A stretch of DNA of 64,000 bases, from positions 124,001 to 188,000 of the forward strand of contig JAFZSA010000034.1 in the NCBI GenBank assembly GCA_017619585.1, read 5' to 3'. A program made the position numbers and the translations under genes. The number at the start of each line of letters is the position of its first letter. Positions within the stretch are counted from its first letter, which is position 1. This DNA comes from Bacteroidaceae bacterium (GTDB taxonomy: Bacteria; Bacteroidota; Bacteroidia; Bacteroidales; Bacteroidaceae). Positions 28,301-36,685 of this stretch are shown here, piece after piece. The notes below the pieces were generated by a model. That model was not told the origin of the DNA, searched no databases, and was given only the letters and a program-made list of their open reading frames with translations.

Positions 28301-29114
28301 AGGTTTGGTAGAAAGCGGTGCCGTTGGCACCAGTGTTCAGCATGTAACAAAGTTCACCAGTGCCAACGACGGATGAATTGATGTAGGTGGTACCTGTAGG
28401 GGCATTGCCACCGTCGCCATCCTGTTCGTATGCAAAGCAGTTGATGGTAGAAGCTTTGGACTGAGGATTACAGAAGCTGAATGCGTTGGGTAACTCGGTC
28501 TGCATGATAGAGATACAGTTACGGGCCTCAACAGAACCTGCACTATTTACCCAACCGCAGAAAGCCATATTGTAGGCATCTGAGCCTGTGAACTTAATGG
28601 CTGATACGCAGTTGGTGATGCTGGTGCTGCCGTTTACGTAGCCGATGAAGGCACCATTAGAGGCGTTGACGCCACAGTTAGATTTGATGGTGGCCAGAAC
28701 GACTACATTTTCGAACGTACCAAATCCCGTTCCACCAAAGACGGCAGAGTTCTTGTACGTAGCGTTAATGTTACCATCTACGATAAGGTTTTTGACACTT
28801 CCCTTGAACTTTACAAACATAGCTGCCTGCTCACCGGGGAAGTCGTAATTGACGGTAATGGTGTGTCCGTCTCCGTCAAGGGTTCCGGTAAAATCACTTG
28901 CGGTAGCCATTCTGAAGTCCAAGTCGGGAATGTCTGCTGTCAGCTTGACATTCGTCTTCTCGTAGCCGGCGACCTTGGTCCATGCCTGAAGGTCGGCCTT
29001 GCTGCCAATCAGATACGCACCGCTCTCGTCTGTTTGCAGATTCTGTGCAAAGACGTTAGTCCCTATTAGCCACATAAAGGCTAATTGGAACAATAGGTGT
29101 AGTTTTGTCTTCAT
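22377..29114 (-). CDS. Giant secreted repeat protein (2245 aa)
   Basis: Exported surface protein of unknown role. Signal peptide about 1-24, ending NVFAQ. Residues 25-1000 contain at least three repeated blocks. Each has a beta-helix-like stretch rich in IGGI, VENC and GxxxA turns (GLUG-like, e.g. TVENCINEATVIGTTSAGGI), then FLG/ELCYMLN..QL, then CDGT...TYSN, and a small CxxC module (WCTVCGN, FCINCDA, FCTVCGQ). Residues about 1000-1700 hold jelly-roll-like modules and helical spacers; 1700-2150 has more beta domains and GLUG-like repeats (LVGSVQNLGLW..., SVGGLAGRT). It ends with IYDLSGRKVNRVQKGLYIVNGTKV. It lies 50 bp downstream of the GH115 gene. Confidence 0.75.
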   Translation of the reverse strand: MKTKLHLLFQLAFMWLIGTNVFAQNLQTDESGAYLIGSKADLQAWTKVAGYEKTNVKLTADIPDLDFRMATASDFTGTLDGDGHTITVNYDFPGEQAAMFVKFKGSVKNLIVDGNINATYKNSAVFGGTGFGTFENVVVLATIKSNCGVNASNGAFIGYVNGSTSITNCVSAIKFTGSDAYNMAFCGWVNSAGSVEARNCISIMQTELPNAFSFCNPQSKASTINCFAYEQDGDGGNAPTGTTYINSSVVGTGELCYMLNTGANGTAFYQTLGEDDFPVPFSTHKEVYGNGNKRCDGTVIEGELTYSNENTSNTPKHNDVDGWCTVCGNLLQDHITPDADGFLPLATAADVKWFTAMVNEAYLTTINGKLTADIDFGGVENAHTPIGPNTTYKYNGIFDGQGHRIKNMILNLPQNGVGFFGYVRGGTIIRNLIIDKSCEICGNAQVGGIIGGIQTNATTPLTVENCINEATVIGTTSAGGIIGAGQSAYPSIKLVNCLNTGEITGAPATAFCSWVNMGGSTVINCVNTGIINGMDNAGGKFEYFCNLIRYEPGTLTLTNCFDVSGMEEFGQGVYEDWTTEKPVEEGELCYLLNGDQSAISWYQKLGTDAVPVPYYIEGGKVFANGELSCDGTPLGSVVYSNTDGGSLPPHEFEDGFCINCDAPQMDYAEVVDGFHCIDTDSKLYWLSRMVNEKNCGNWDVRLTADIDMELYSDLFSPIGSSGARYSGHFDGQGHKISNLHVNGTSYTGFFGQPGNGAVIENLLLDETCSINAAGECAALVGGTNQMSGSVTLRNLGNMGNVYATGKQAAGIFGGNSGSKTSLVIENCFSSGIIEGSTECAAIAGWAGSNSPRVSNCWSCAEVSGNDRADMWLVRHGNGIFSNIYATQGEQGFIIEDSEIIESGELCYKLNGDQSSITWFQNLDNENEADSKPLPFANGHGVVYPKGKMLCDGTVDPSSVTYSNNKEVIIPDHEFSHGFCTVCGQEDMNYDGFVKGIKNPDFNTDNYGWEGTAFNVTEGLAEHTNKTFDTWQRIAGLQPGVYRLRVQGYSRSAALNNEEVYGTPDNFLDLNRNTYVYAETGGLRTGIRLKDITAEALEYKLNDGQGETLLSNDTYVPSNAVGTAKYFSKGKYWNYLYFAVESDTITIGFSNQIHNANCHSAIDRMRLEYIGNDAESYALIAQQIAEDAQEVQGLESQTTLMEEYEEAIEGAEDLTDKDQILAAADKAVRLPDMIKLCAPVYQAYYAAIADINTYWEENNDKLQGEEADQLETYLTEEADPSDQFPNGTYLYIKENRLLGIQELQDEMQFARTLLAKALSASHTEGMDVTSFIENPKFNEGNWKGWTVQLDNEQNGNIVDNAGFTDVFPVAAGYNSTFVVEQQITGIPNGIYELRANAYHRPGAAREGIYDGTDAIPAKLFLNNYNTPIMSVYADPLEKENAVNGENCRYDSTSDPDAPHNGEETGSTDVFIDGFGYFPDNTYTASFAFNGNRYKQSVFAIVTDGTLRLGVRNDATPWRNKNHTVWGGFQLIYQGESQQAINDMMEQYEARLELLEIQRDDQDRFMSTSHIDNIRKYIGQVRTNNDASKQFELISLINDEFNAIEPSIELYKQLDDLCQFAGDMAEGLKEGELEEYLTDVYNELSSIIVLGSLTDQQVTEKIETLMKDPNIGGVIYVQGDLYDENSENNEWDYNTMCGLYPLRQNADGKWVGSVTLQDRSRRIQGYQRAGFYFRRINTVYKCNDANRNFVTPAIHTFGIQEGGTDLQALNGTYDIVLDLENGTVDCKLQDRYNWDNQVYVTGTLTDRSGATARWKNTEQWPLQHVGNGKYVGTVDMVLDNANSFCSFGIMACRSTEDMVNYSTTTRTSWTEARYGSSEQYLQIESGQKVDSLVRGLDRTWRISPAGKYLIEFDMNNATMKATLLQTKGRGTETDPYQIATTEDLQSMQNRLVDGQTTYFKLMDDISMTGKGWWPLNANFFGNSFSEGYGKRVSLDGNKHIIKNVTVAANADNTDETGFFGTLVGSVQNLGLWNITVEGGSTASVGGLAGRTGDAEAEDAPTTTINGVYVSGTINAGEETAGALIGTVMSTTTIQDSYTCAEVLGNGTIGDMIGTVEGEYNFQTSYSAGKANGSQANSLIGGGAILKISYPFYDGTNQQEICSTVSKWEGWNSNGTIGNGWPILNWQVERGDYVLFCGYVNDELVGIGEIDNSQPTVQNDGIYDLSGRKVNRVQKGLYIVNGTKVAIK

Positions 29115-29164
29115 TGTTAATTTGTTGGGTTAGTATGTTAATAAGTATTTTGAATTGTTCATAG

Positions 29165-32100
29165 TTAATGGATGATGTACTTTTTCCCCTTCAGGATGTA
29201 GATACCCTTCTTTAAGCCATTGAACATTGAGGATTGACCATTGAACATTGAGGATTGACCATTGAACATTCTTCTGCCATACAGATCGTAAACGGCATCA
29301 TTTTGAATTTTGATTTTTGAATTTTGAACCCTATCTATGGCGTCTGTGGCATCATTGTTAGTTTCCACTTCTTCGATGCGGAAGTAGTCCACGCGGAACT
29401 TACCTGTACGGTCTGTTCCGGTAGCTAACTTGCCATCGCTTTTCCTGCAACCAGAGCGGATGCCAAGGGTCAGGTCTTCACCCTCCGCTACTGTTACCAA
29501 TACGCTCAGCTCCTGCATAGCAGAGGCATTGATGCCCACGCCGTCGGTATATGATGCAAAGGTAGATGTCTCGCCTTCAGTCAGGTTGTTCTGGTAAGTG
29601 CGGGGAGTGCTGAAGTATTGCACTTGATTGTTGGCAAACAGACGCCCTTGACCTTCCAATCCTTTCTCGCTCCAGAACAAGCAGCTCACACGGTATGTTG
29701 TGTTGGCCTTCAGCTTGTTGGCAGGTATGGTCTGATAGAGGCAGAAATCCTCGGGGATGGGTCGGAGACCGCTGGGCGTGAAGGCGCAGTAGTTCTGTCC
29801 GTGCATGCCATCTCCCTTGCCATAGATGCCTGAGGTGGTCATAGTGTAGTTACCTGTGTAGGACATCTCCCATCCGTAGGGAACAGCGTTCAATACATTC
29901 TTACCCTCCGCCAGGGTGTTGGCATCCTTATATTCGAAGTCGGGATTCACCAGTAACTCCTGAGTTAATGAATCGGGGTCTGTTGTGGGAAGGTCTGCCA
30001 ATCGGCGGATTGTGAAATGGTCAACTTTGAACCATCCAGTCTCGTCGGTCTGTGCTCCGGCATTGCTGATACAACTGGTCTTGATGCCCAGACGCAGATC
30101 CTCGCCTTCTTGTATCTTCAGCACTACGCGCATAGGGTGCATAATAGTATGAGTCTCGTATCCGGCTTTGTATCCTGCAAAGGTATTCACCTCGTCTTCT
30201 TTCAGAATCTGGTCGTAATCATGCTTATAGGCATAGTATTGCACGTGGTCATTGGCAAAGAGACGACAAGATCCTCGTTTGCCCGACTGTACCCATAGCC
30301 AGCAGCCTACCTCGTAGATGCCCGGCGTGAGTTTTTCTGCAGGAACGGTCTGGTAGAGTTCGCAGTCCTCTGGCATGGGTTTCGACTTAATCCAGCAGAG
30401 GTTACTGTCGTCACCCTTGATAGACTCGTCTTTGTTGATGCCGTAGGAGTTACCGTTGAGAGTTCCCTTCAAAGTCCATCCGTAGGGGACTCCACGACGG
30501 ATAGAACCATCGGTGTTGGTAAGTACGCTGCTACCGCTCTTGTATTGTTCGAAGTCGGGGTTCACCATCAGTTGGGGGGCAAGGTTGTCATCTTCCTCTG
30601 CATCCATCTGGCGATACATAATCTGACTGACCACAATAGCGGGATTCATGGCATAGATGCGTAACTGGTAGTTTTTCTCGGTTGTAGCCTTATATGTGAA
30701 GCGTGCCTCAGAGTAGCCGTACATCACATTGTCACTCCATCTGTTTGTCTCAGCACTGCACTTGATGCTGGCTGTTGTTACGGAACCTGTGCCCATGGCC
30801 ATTCCAACTACCAGATCATTACTGGTGGTGATGGGGAATGTAGGAAGGCAGCGCACGACAATCTGGTAGGAACCTTTTTTCATGGGTACGCTATACTCCA
30901 GGTACGGTCCCTTGCTGCGAGCTGTTGTGGTTGTGTATTTTGTGTAGTCTATGGGCCAGACAGTCATGCTGCTGTCGCTGACGCCTAAATTCTGCAGCAA
31001 TTGCCAGTTGCCTCGGCTGTTGGTAAAATCAGATGCGGCAATGAGTGTCATATCATCAGTGAACATCTCGCCTTTCACCTCGTTAACCTCACTGGATGTT
31101 GCGGCATATACGGGACCGAACTGACTGGTCATGCTGGCATTGGGACGCATACTCATGATGCCGTTCCATTTTCCGCCTGCCAGTGTGTTGTTGAAGTAGT
31201 CTGTCAGATAGACGATGTTATCGTAACTGGTACGAGAGAGAGCCGCATATTGCGTGCTGTTCAAACGGTCGCCCATGCCGGCATACCAGAAGCTCAGGTT
31301 GGCGCCCAAGAGCTTGATATTCATATCAGCTGTTGCCACAATGGGGTAGGTGAAAAGTTCGAAATAAGCGTCCTTCAAACGGGTGGGGATACTGGCTTCC
31401 AGATTCTGCACCCTACGGGCCAGATTCTGATAGTCGAGAATACGCTGTTTCATCTCCTCGTGTGTGAAGACTACTTCGCGTACTGTCTCGGGTTTGCTCT
31501 GTGCAGCCAGTCGGTAATGCTCCAGGCGTATATCGGCCAACTCATCAGCCAAATCCTCGCCAAAGGTCTTGGCTGCCCACCAACGACTGAACTTCCAGGC
31601 ATTCTCGGGTGTCCAGCTCTTGACGTTCCATGCCAGCTCCATACAGAACTCAAACTCTACCTCGGCTGGCTTTATGTCGCCTACGTTAATCATCCAGAAG
31701 CGTTGCATGCCATTCTCGTAGGCTTTGCATAGTTCGTAGCTTATCAGCGAAGGTGAGATGGTGCTCAGCCAGATGTAGGAACAGGGATTGCCCAAATAAG
31801 AAAGATGATAGTAAATACCATTGCCACCACTGCGTTTCTGTTCGGTTGCTGTAGGAAGCTGACGGATATAAGCGTAGTTGTCATCCACCCAGCAGAGAGT
31901 GACATCATCAGGAATCTTCAGTCCTGCATTGTAGAGTGTCAGTGCCTCCTTGTAAGGAATGTATATCTGCGGAACCTTTGTTGGGTCGCCACCCAGGGAG
32001 TCTGTGATAATCTTACGCTGACATTCTATGATATCCTTCAGACCAGCCAACTGCGCTTCCTGACCTTCGTAACCTAATAACGCCACATCTTGCAGTCCAC

Positions 32101-33091
32101 GCATACCTATGTCATAGATACCCTCATAGTCACGTGCCTCTCCGGCACGTTTGGCCCAATAGTCAAAGCAGCCCTCGGGATTGTTGGCGAAGGTGAAGTT
32201 GCTACTGTTGTTGCCACTCTTGAAGCGTGGCCACTCCCAAAGGTTGTCGCGTAGCATGCTGTCGCCGCTACTCATTACTATAGCCCATGCCTTGGCCAGA
32301 CGTTTGTTTTCCGCCATAGACCAGAATGCCTTGGAGCTACCATGCTTGGCAGGCCATAGACAGTTGGCACGCAGACGCAGCAGCAGTTCCATTACCTTTT
32401 CATATGTGTTGGGACCAATGTTGTTGCAGCTGGCATCAATAGTTTTCTTAGCCCAAGGTAAAAGGGCCCAGTCTTCATCGTTGATGAAAAGTCCTCTGTA
32501 TTTTACTGATGGCGCTTCCACTTCTGTGCGGTCACCATTTGCATAGATGGCATTCATGGGAGCTGGCTCAACATCGGCCCACCATATATAGGGCGAAACG
32601 CCAATACGCCGACTGATCTCGAACAGACCGTAAGCTGTTCCTCTTGGTGTACCGCCAATGATTACCAAGGCCTCCTCTATGCCGTCGGTAGGATTCTTTA
32701 TTAGTTGCAGGGTATAGGCTTCCCATTGGTCTGTTACGCCAGTGGTGTCTATCTTGCCTGCTTTCAGTAGATTGTCAATGAATGTGGAATTACCCAATGT
32801 TCCGGCAATAATGGGGTAGTCACCGCTTTTCAGGTTGTTCTGTAAAAGTAGTGTTTTTCCTGTAACAGCCTTGATGTCTTGAATAACACAGTTAGCTACG
32901 GTGGTAACCACTTCGGCATCATGGGCATCCACAACCAAAACTGCATTCTTGCTGTTACCGACTATGGGGAATCCATTTGCCCCTGTTTCGGTAAACGTGA
33001 TGTCGGCTTTTGCTATGGTAACGTAAAGTAACGACAGCAAAAGCACAGAGTTGTGTAAAAATCTATGTAAATTCAAACTTAAATTTGCCAT
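29165..33091 (-). CDS. GH115 family glycosidase with C-terminal modules
   Basis: Predicted secreted alpha-glucuronidase-type enzyme acting on glucuronoxylan side chains. GH115 landmarks: GTAYGLFEISRRIGVSPYIWWADV (about 155-178), KYRGLFINDEDWALLPWA (about 200-217), NCLWPAKH (about 245) and GIYYHLSYLG (about 405). The catalytic core extends to about 660, followed by the family C-terminal beta domain. Two related modules then each begin VNPDFEY/Q and contain VPYGW. The sorting tail is interrupted by 21-bp repeats read as SSMFNGQ. I start at ATG 33091 because the -7 element at 33110 lies inside the longer frame. First gene of a two-gene minus-strand unit. Confidence 0.85.
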   Translation of the reverse strand: MANLSLNLHRFLHNSVLLLSLLYVTIAKADITFTETGANGFPIVGNSKNAVLVVDAHDAEVVTTVANCVIQDIKAVTGKTLLLQNNLKSGDYPIIAGTLGNSTFIDNLLKAGKIDTTGVTDQWEAYTLQLIKNPTDGIEEALVIIGGTPRGTAYGLFEISRRIGVSPYIWWADVEPAPMNAIYANGDRTEVEAPSVKYRGLFINDEDWALLPWAKKTIDASCNNIGPNTYEKVMELLLRLRANCLWPAKHGSSKAFWSMAENKRLAKAWAIVMSSGDSMLRDNLWEWPRFKSGNNSSNFTFANNPEGCFDYWAKRAGEARDYEGIYDIGMRGLQDVALLGYEGQEAQLAGLKDIIECQRKIITDSLGGDPTKVPQIYIPYKEALTLYNAGLKIPDDVTLCWVDDNYAYIRQLPTATEQKRSGGNGIYYHLSYLGNPCSYIWLSTISPSLISYELCKAYENGMQRFWMINVGDIKPAEVEFEFCMELAWNVKSWTPENAWKFSRWWAAKTFGEDLADELADIRLEHYRLAAQSKPETVREVVFTHEEMKQRILDYQNLARRVQNLEASIPTRLKDAYFELFTYPIVATADMNIKLLGANLSFWYAGMGDRLNSTQYAALSRTSYDNIVYLTDYFNNTLAGGKWNGIMSMRPNASMTSQFGPVYAATSSEVNEVKGEMFTDDMTLIAASDFTNSRGNWQLLQNLGVSDSSMTVWPIDYTKYTTTTARSKGPYLEYSVPMKKGSYQIVVRCLPTFPITTSNDLVVGMAMGTGSVTTASIKCSAETNRWSDNVMYGYSEARFTYKATTEKNYQLRIYAMNPAIVVSQIMYRQMDAEEDDNLAPQLMVNPDFEQYKSGSSVLTNTDGSIRRGVPYGWTLKGTLNGNSYGINKDESIKGDDSNLCWIKSKPMPEDCELYQTVPAEKLTPGIYEVGCWLWVQSGKRGSCRLFANDHVQYYAYKHDYDQILKEDEVNTFAGYKAGYETHTIMHPMRVVLKIQEGEDLRLGIKTSCISNAGAQTDETGWFKVDHFTIRRLADLPTTDPDSLTQELLVNPDFEYKDANTLAEGKNVLNAVPYGWEMSYTGNYTMTTSGIYGKGDGMHGQNYCAFTPSGLRPIPEDFCLYQTIPANKLKANTTYRVSCLFWSEKGLEGQGRLFANNQVQYFSTPRTYQNNLTEGETSTFASYTDGVGINASAMQELSVLVTVAEGEDLTLGIRSGCRKSDGKLATGTDRTGKFRVDYFRIEEVETNNDATDAIDRVQNSKIKIQNDAVYDLYGRRMFNGQSSMFNGQSSMFNGLKKGIYILKGKKYIIH
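29219..29272 (-). repeat. 21-bp (3 x 7) tandem repeat in coding sequence
   Basis: ATTGAACATTGAGGATTGACC-type units, about 2.5 copies. Each is three TTCAnnn-type heptamers, read as SSMFNGQ, and together they interrupt the sorting tail of the GH115 protein. Confidence 0.8.
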
Positions 33092-33109
33092 TTCTTTTGT
33101 ATTTGTTTG

Positions 33110-33117
33110 CAAAAATA
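33110..33117 (-). promoter_or_regulatory. -7 element of the GH115 gene
   Basis: TATTTTTG on the minus strand, 18 bp before ATG 33091. Confidence 0.6.
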
Positions 33118-33403
33118 GCAAATATCTTATTATGTACAAATAAAAACGTGCAAAAATGTGCAAAAAGATATCAAAAGCTACACGAATATTAACAGAAAGG
33201 AGCATGAGCGGTAAATTTAACGTGTAATTAATGGGTATTCTTGTGTTTTTGTGCAGAATAGCCCTATTAACTCAACTGAAAAAGCACCGAATTGGCTTAA
33301 AATGCACTCTTTTTCAGACTCACTTCATTACCTTATTTATATATAAGAGGGCATGGTTTTTCTGTTTTTTAGTGTTTCATCATAAAAAAAAGATAAGGTA
33401 GTC

Positions 33404-33432
33404 TTTGTATATTAGAATATTGTTTAACTTTG
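33404..33432 (+). promoter_or_regulatory. Promoter of the metallophosphoesterase operon
   Basis: TTTG (33404-33407) and TAACTTTG (33425-33432); the spacer of 17 bp is slightly short. The divergent gap 33206-33474 holds only this and the GH115 upstream region. Confidence 0.55.
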
Positions 33433-33474
33433 CCCGCTGAAAGACATGACAAAACCGCATAACCTTTTCTATAT

Positions 33475-34743
33475 ATGAGAAACAAAAGGCTTTTCTTTAT
33501 TATTATGCTGACACTCTGCCTGTTGCAGGTGAGGGCGCAGTCGTGGATGACATATGGCCCGTACCTGCAGGAACTGACAACAGACGGGGTGACCGTTGTT
33601 TTTGAACATGGGATTCCCTCTGTATCATGGATAGAAGTCAGGGAGAAGGGTAGTACTGAGGTGACACCGTATTACCAGACAGTGAACGGCAGGATTAAGG
33701 CATATAGTCAGATTCTGAGCAAGAAGAATTCTGCCGTTCCCGTACAGAACTTTGCTATTAGGGCAGAGGGCTTAAAGCCTGCTACAACATATGAGTACCG
33801 TATAAAGGCACATAAGGTCTTGTCAGAGAATTCCAATGGAGTTTCCGCCGGTACGGCCTTCTCTACCACCTATACCGGTTCGTGGACTCAGTTCACCACA
33901 CAGGATCCTCATCAGACCGAGCATCATATCTTTATTACCAGTGATATGCATAATCGTCCGGATACGCTGCAGGCATTGCTGAAGTATCTCGACTACCAGA
34001 CCTGTGACCGTATTATCTACAACGGAGATATGATTAACTACATGCAGAATAACTCACAAGAGCCTTACACAGGTTTTATCAATACCAGTGTGAATCTGTT
34101 TGCACAGAATAAGCCATTCGAGTTGGTGCGAGGTAATCACGAGACACGCGGTAATCTGTCGCGTCATTTCATGGAATACTACCCTCATAAAAGCGGACAC
34201 ATCTATAATGCATACCGGTGGGGCGATTTGGAGATTATCCTGTTGGATAGTGGAGAGGATAAAATTGATACAGCTGAAGAGTATTACGGTATGGCTTCAT
34301 TCTACAGTTATCGCGAGGAGATGGTTCGCTGGTTTCAGAATCTTATCCAGACTGACGAGTTCCGTACGGCCAAGTACCGTATTCTTATCTGTCATTTTAC
34401 CATGTTGCTGAATAATGATAAACCCACCGACAAGTTCGGTGGTGAGCCACAACTGATAAGTCTGCTCACTCCCTTGCTTAAGCAGTGTGATATAGATATG
34501 CTTATCAGCGGTCATTATCACCCTGCTACCTACACCTACATGGAAAAGAACTATAACAACAAGGGTAATCAGTTCGAGGAGTATAATATAGGTAACCACA
34601 GTGCCATGCGAATTGATATTGCCGACGGGAACTTCAACCTGAAGATTGTCTCCTCTGAGGGAAAAGTGCTGTTGGATAAGAAAGTGAAGGATGCCAAGGC
34701 GGGCAGAAAACTTATATATATAACCACTAAGTTGGGGGAGTAG
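33475..34743 (+). CDS. Secreted metallophosphoesterase 1
   Basis: Purple-acid-phosphatase-like layout: signal peptide (1-21, ending RAQS), an N-terminal fibronectin-III-like domain (about 22-140, ending TTQD) and a calcineurin-type phosphoesterase domain. Metal-binding motifs: TSDMHNR (about 160, variant of D-x-H), IYNGDM (about 180, GD-x), VRGNHETRG (about 220, GNHE), CHFT (about 305) and SGHYHP (about 345, GH-x-H). Length 422. It is 60 percent or more similar by eye to the gene at 36682, with the same YGPYLQEL/GSPYLQEL opening. Substrate unknown. Confidence 0.87.
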   Translation: MRNKRLFFIIMLTLCLLQVRAQSWMTYGPYLQELTTDGVTVVFEHGIPSVSWIEVREKGSTEVTPYYQTVNGRIKAYSQILSKKNSAVPVQNFAIRAEGLKPATTYEYRIKAHKVLSENSNGVSAGTAFSTTYTGSWTQFTTQDPHQTEHHIFITSDMHNRPDTLQALLKYLDYQTCDRIIYNGDMINYMQNNSQEPYTGFINTSVNLFAQNKPFELVRGNHETRGNLSRHFMEYYPHKSGHIYNAYRWGDLEIILLDSGEDKIDTAEEYYGMASFYSYREEMVRWFQNLIQTDEFRTAKYRILICHFTMLLNNDKPTDKFGGEPQLISLLTPLLKQCDIDMLISGHYHPATYTYMEKNYNNKGNQFEEYNIGNHSAMRIDIADGNFNLKIVSSEGKVLLDKKVKDAKAGRKLIYITTKLGE

Positions 34744-34751
34744 GCTTTAGT

Positions 34752-34945
34752 TTATAATTCACAATTCATAATTCACAATTCACAATTCATAATTCACAAT
34801 TCACAATTCATAATTCATAATTCACAATTCATAGTTCATAGTTATGCGGTTAGCGGTTAGGGGTTAGTGGTTAGTGAAATTCTCAATGTTCAATATTCAA
34901 TATTCAATGTTCAATTCTCAACGTTCAATTCTCAATTCTCAATGT
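34752..34945 (+). repeat. Long heptamer arrays
   Basis: 34752-34840: repeated AATTCAC/AATTCAT 7-bp units. 34848-34876: GGTTAGN units. 34880-34945: TTCAATG/TTCAATA/TTCTCAA units that continue into the next gene and encode its first 24 residues. Confidence 0.85.
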
Positions 34946-36685
34946 TACCCGGTTCTCCTTGGATTGTTATTAATGACAACAGGGGTACGAGCCCAGGAAC
35001 CGATTCCTGACGGGTATTATACTATAGGAGCCCTGGCACAGGAGAAGGACGGGTATCTTTATTCCTATGATACGGATGCTTTGCGAAGTGTCTATGGCAA
35101 TGCTGCGGATTATCTTAATCCGTTAGGCAAGAACGGAGAACATGCGTATTTGTACAGCATAAGCTCTACATCTGCCAATCTGGCTAACAGAACTTATTAC
35201 TTTGCAGCCAATACCGACGGCAGCTATACCATACAGAGTTGCTCGGGTGAGGCATATTCCTACCTGAGTGTTGCACGCTATGACCGTCATCTGGTAACAC
35301 ATAGTGCCAGACCCGGTCAGCACTTCTTCCTGCGACAGGAAGAGGATACGTCACCATGGCCCGTAGATCATTACATCATGCAGCAATTCCAGAAGGCTGC
35401 GCTGTTTGATTCTTTGGCTGCCAAAGCACATGGACTGGATGCTTTGCAGGTTCTTACCCCGTTGAATGCAGATATGATAACTCCTTCTATCACTATCCGT
35501 AGAGCTTTGGGTCATGCAAGGGGCACCTTGGCTCTCTATCCCAACGGAGACAATCCCGGTCAGGTTACGCCATTGTTAAGCAGTTCGTTGCAGGATTGTA
35601 TAGATGAGGCTCAGAAACTGGCTGATAATAAGAATACGACATCGGAACAAGCGGATGATATCATTCTTCGACTCCAACAGGCCTCACAGGCATATGAGGA
35701 GGCTGCTCCTACTGTCATAAATCCTTTGGTGGAGGGATATTACTGGCTGACCAGCGCTTACCGTGCCTTTGTGCTACGACAGAACAAGCAGAAGGTGATA
35801 CGTATGCAGGAGACAGACGGACAGTTGATGCTCCGATGGAACAATGCCAGCATCAATGACGGTTCCACAGTATTCCATTTGTCTCCAGGCAAAGATTGTG
35901 TTACTATGCAGGATTACTTGGGAAGATGGACGGGCCGTCAGCTCTTTAACTATGATACCGAGGGTATGTTTACCATTGCTGATGCCGATGCTCCGGATAA
36001 CATCCTTACGGCAGATGATTCGTGGGTAGGCGAGAAAGGACTGTATGGAAAGCCTTCTGATGGCCCTGTTACAGCTCATCCTGGAGGTTATCTTTATCCC
36101 GGTTATTGCTCTTCTTGGTACCTGCAGCGTGCCTATCATCAGATTACGGTTCCCACATCGGGATGGTCAGTGCTGAGCGTTTCCTTCCCTGCAGAAGTTC
36201 CTGAGGATGTTGAGGTCTATAGCGTGGCAGAAAAAGAGGGGATTCTTTCTATGGTTCCTTATGATGGTGATGTTATTCCTGCCCGTACGGCTGTCGTTCT
36301 CCATGCTGCCAAGGGTACCTATACTTTCTGGAGCACAACACAGGAGGTGCCTGCCATAGAGAATAATGTTTTGGTGGCTAATTGTGAGGACCGCAAAGAT
36401 GTGGAGGCTGGCACTATGGCGCTGTTGAAGGTGAAGAGCGGACAAGTGGGATTCCAGAAATCCACATCGAAGCAGATAGCTGCAGGATCGGCCTATATTC
36501 CCTATTCTGAAGGTCAAGAAGAATTTCGCGTTCTGCAAGATGCTGAAACAGGAGTCAAAAACATTAATAATGTTCAATGTTCAATGCTCAATGTTCAATC
36601 GTCCCACGACCTCTCAGGCCGTAGGGCTACGGAACCCCATAAGGGCATTATCATTGTTAACAATAAAAAGATGCTGAAAAGATGA
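34874..36685 (+). CDS. Secreted protein with sorting tail, unknown function
   Basis: Exported protein of about 600 residues. From GTG 34874 the first 24 residues (SMFNIQYSMFNSQ..) are encoded by heptamer repeats. The hydrophobic core YPVLLGLLLMTTGVRAQ then gives the signal peptide, so the true start is uncertain. The body has beta-rich segments with DGYYTIGA and EGYYWLTSAYRAF openings, which look like two related ricin-like or carbohydrate-binding-like modules. A helical stretch lies near 225-270. The C-terminus has heptamer-encoded NNVQCSMLNVQSS, then the tail HDLSGRR..HKGIIIVNNKK. Its stop overlaps the next start by 4 bp. Confidence 0.6.
   Translation: MKFSMFNIQYSMFNSQRSILNSQCYPVLLGLLLMTTGVRAQEPIPDGYYTIGALAQEKDGYLYSYDTDALRSVYGNAADYLNPLGKNGEHAYLYSISSTSANLANRTYYFAANTDGSYTIQSCSGEAYSYLSVARYDRHLVTHSARPGQHFFLRQEEDTSPWPVDHYIMQQFQKAALFDSLAAKAHGLDALQVLTPLNADMITPSITIRRALGHARGTLALYPNGDNPGQVTPLLSSSLQDCIDEAQKLADNKNTTSEQADDIILRLQQASQAYEEAAPTVINPLVEGYYWLTSAYRAFVLRQNKQKVIRMQETDGQLMLRWNNASINDGSTVFHLSPGKDCVTMQDYLGRWTGRQLFNYDTEGMFTIADADAPDNILTADDSWVGEKGLYGKPSDGPVTAHPGGYLYPGYCSSWYLQRAYHQITVPTSGWSVLSVSFPAEVPEDVEVYSVAEKEGILSMVPYDGDVIPARTAVVLHAAKGTYTFWSTTQEVPAIENNVLVANCEDRKDVEAGTMALLKVKSGQVGFQKSTSKQIAAGSAYIPYSEGQEEFRVLQDAETGVKNINNVQCSMLNVQSSHDLSGRRATEPHKGIIIVNNKKMLKR

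Noticed and set aside
31001..31732. 243-codon plus-strand frame
   Set aside because: Lies opposite the GH115 catalytic region; no promoter or family match, so a shadow.
34752..34876. Heptamer arrays as CRISPR or as true telomeric repeats
   Set aside because: Units are 7 bp without spacers and are scattered on a bacterial chromosome within genes; GGTTAGN only resembles telomere repeats.
34874..34945. Functional N-terminal domain in the 34874 protein
   Set aside because: The first 24 residues are a direct translation of heptamer repeats before the signal peptide; start choice is uncertain instead.
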